This document shows, piece after piece, positions 6,651 through 7,648 of a DNA stretch of 7,648 bases. Source of the stretch: an uncultured Gemmatimonadota bacterium (GTDB taxonomy: Bacteria > Gemmatimonadota > Gemmatimonadetes > Gemmatimonadales > Gemmatimonadaceae); assembly GCA_903906325.1 (NCBI GenBank), contig CAIVJV010000263.1:1-7648 (forward strand), read 5' to 3'. A program made the position numbers and the translations under genes. The notes under the pieces are model-generated. The model was not told the origin of the DNA and ran no database searches. It was given only the letters and a program-made list of their open reading frames with translations. How positions within the stretch are numbered: position 1 is the first letter of the stretch; each line of letters starts with the position of its first letter.

Positions 6651-7237
6651 GCCACACGCTCCCGGCTCGCGACGTAGGCCTCCACTTGGGTCTCCCATTC
6701 GCCCCGCGCCCGGAGGAGGCACTCGACGAACTCGCGCACGGCCCCGGCCCCGCCGTGGCGGGTCAGGTGCACCGTGGCCACGCGCCGGACCTCCGGCGTG
6801 GCGTTCCCCACGCAGACCGGGAGGCCGACGCGCCGAAGGACGCCGAGGTCGGGCAGATCGTCCCCGACGAAGGCGACCTCCTCCCATCGGAGCCCGAGCC
6901 GCTCGATCAGCGCCGTCAGCGCCGGGACCTTCCGGGCCTGCCGATCCTGGATCACCTCGTCCACCTGCAGCTCCTCGGCGCGCAACGCGACGCTCTGGGA
7001 TTCCCGCCCGGTGATGATCGCGGTGCGGAGCCCCGCCTGGCGGAGGAGGAAGACGCCGAGGCCGTCCTGGATGTCGTAGCGCTTGAGTTCGACCCGCGTG
7101 CCGCCGCTGTCCCCGAGGATGATCCCGCCATCGGTGAGGACGCCGTCCACGTCGAAGCAGACGAGCCGGATGCGGCGCGCCACCGTGGGATCGATGCCGA
7201 CGACGGTGGGCGAGGTCGAGGTGGCGGTGCCACTCAT
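6647..7237 (-). CDS. kdsC: KDO-8-phosphate phosphatase KdsC
   Basis: This 196-residue HAD-superfamily phosphatase hydrolyses KDO-8-P to KDO and phosphate in the cytoplasm. Motif I is FDVDGVLTDG (28-37), with nucleophile Asp29 and acid/base Asp31. Motif II is Thr76 in IITGRES, motif III is Lys103 in ARKVPAL, and motif IV is VGDDLPDL (124-131), with Mg2+ ligands Asp126, Asp127 and Asp130. KdsC enzymes lack a large cap domain and work as tetramers; the absence of a cap insertion fits, and KRYDIQDGLGVFLLR is characteristic of KdsC. The usual length is 170-190, and the extra residues lie in the Ser/Thr-rich first 20. ATG at 7235-7237 overlaps the kdsA stop as ATGA and has the strongest ribosome site in the operon. 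Confidence 0.96.
   Translation of the reverse strand: MSGTATSTSPTVVGIDPTVARRIRLVCFDVDGVLTDGGIILGDSGGTRVELKRYDIQDGLGVFLLRQAGLRTAIITGRESQSVALRAEELQVDEVIQDRQARKVPALTALIERLGLRWEEVAFVGDDLPDLGVLRRVGLPVCVGNATPEVRRVATVHLTRHGGAGAVREFVECLLRARGEWETQVEAYVASRERVA
6659..6663 (-). promoter_or_regulatory. Ribosome binding site of kdsD
   Basis: GGGAG on the minus strand stands eight bases before the ATG at 6648-6650. It supports this start over the longer open frame that runs up to 7292. Confidence 0.6.
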
Positions 7238-7648
7238 GCGCGTCCGACCTCCCAGGCCCGCACGCAGCGCGCGATGAGCGCGTCAAGCTCATGGAGTGGG
7301 ATCATGTTCGGCCCGTCGCTCGGCGCGTTGGCGGGGTCAGGGTGGGTCTCCATGAAGAGCCCGTCCGCCCCCGCGGCGCAGGCGGCGAGCGCAAGGGGCG
7401 GGATGTACTCCCGCGCGCCACCGGAGGCCCCACCGGCCCCCTGGCCGGGGCGCTGCACGGAGTGCGTCGCATCGAAGATCACCGGGGCGGCGCAGGCCTC
7501 CCGCATCCGCGCGAAGCTGCGCATATCGACCACGAGGTCGCCATAGCCGAAGAAGGTCCCGCGCTCCGTGACGGCGACCGGGGTACCAGCGGGCGCTGCG
7601 GCGCGCACCTTGGCGACCGCCCCGACCAACCCTTCCGGGTGCATCCAC
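7234..7648 (-). CDS. kdsA: KDO-8-phosphate synthase KdsA, C-terminal half (5' end outside window)
   Basis: The gene enters from beyond 7648 and 137 residues are visible, about half of the usual 280. The enzyme condenses phosphoenolpyruvate with arabinose-5-P to KDO-8-P in the cytoplasm. Diagnostic stretches are TERGTFFGYGDLVVDMRS, PVIFDATHSVQRPG, YIPPLALAACAAGADGLFME, THPDPANAPSDGPN and the closing LIARCVRAW. The His in DATHSVQ, the Glu in FMETHPDP and the Asp in SDGPN correspond to three of the metal ligands in metal-dependent KdsA. The deciding residue (Cys for metal-dependent, Asn for metal-independent) lies in the missing N-terminus, so the class stays open. The Met at 7642-7644 is internal: the preceding Trp codon continues the frame in the family's way. 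The stop overlaps kdsC as ATGA. Confidence 0.95.
   Translation of the reverse strand, partial: WMHPEGLVGAVAKVRAAAPAGTPVAVTERGTFFGYGDLVVDMRSFARMREACAAPVIFDATHSVQRPGQGAGGASGGAREYIPPLALAACAAGADGLFMETHPDPANAPSDGPNMIPLHELDALIARCVRAWEVGRA
7247..7253 (-). promoter_or_regulatory. Ribosome binding site of kdsC
   Basis: GGGAGGT on the minus strand, nine bases before the ATG at 7235-7237, is a near-perfect anti-16S match. It lies inside the last codons of kdsA, so kdsC may be initiated independently as well as by coupling. Confidence 0.7.

Noticed and set aside
5776..7014. 412-codon plus-strand open frame opposite kdsD and kdsC
   Set aside because: Ser/Arg/Pro-rich low-complexity translation antisense to two certain genes; a shadow.
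6651..7292. Extension of the kdsD frame upstream to 7292
   Set aside because: It covers kdsC out of frame; ATG at 6650 has a ribosome site, the ATGA overlap and gives the family's normal length.

Overview
The window is a GC-rich bacterial chromosome segment in which every supported gene lies on the minus strand, so transcription runs from position 7648 towards position 1. From about 600 to 7648 it is one tightly packed lipopolysaccharide (LPS) operon. In transcription order it holds kdsA (3' half only), kdsC, kdsD, an lptC-type lipoprotein, a long lptA/OstA-type protein, lptB with an unusual N-terminal extension, rpoN (sigma-54), and the start of a family 2 glycosyltransferase. KDO biosynthesis, LPS export and sigma-54 in one run indicate a diderm, LPS-bearing bacterium. 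The high GC, the lipoprotein LptC and the long OstA-type LptA resemble Gemmatimonadota or a neighbouring phylum. That placement is an inference from gene style, not a database result.

The first three genes make and recycle KDO intermediates. KdsD converts ribulose-5-P to arabinose-5-P, KdsA condenses that with PEP to KDO-8-P, and KdsC removes the phosphate. LptC, LptA and LptB belong to the machine that carries finished LPS across the periplasm. LptF, LptG, LptD and LptE are not in the window. The six gene junctions from kdsA to rpoN all overlap by 1 or 4 bases (ATGA, GTGA or TGATG), so the operon looks translationally coupled throughout. No promoter is visible inside it, and its start lies beyond 7648.

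At about position 600 the sequence changes abruptly. The glycosyltransferase is homologous to its family up to residue 128 and then stops making sense. From there to position 1 a different reading frame, open on the same strand, encodes part of a secreted or surface protein: a beta-rich domain followed by a cadherin-like/Ig-like domain with a DPDGD motif. By hand count GC is 34/60 in the line 541-600 and 43/60 in 601-660. This is either an assembly chimera or a real recombination junction, and it is the main anomaly. The other feature worth attention is the roughly 150-residue unidentified domain in front of LptB, with a possible internal start that would release a normal-sized LptB. No RNA gene, CRISPR array, insertion sequence or convincing terminator was seen.
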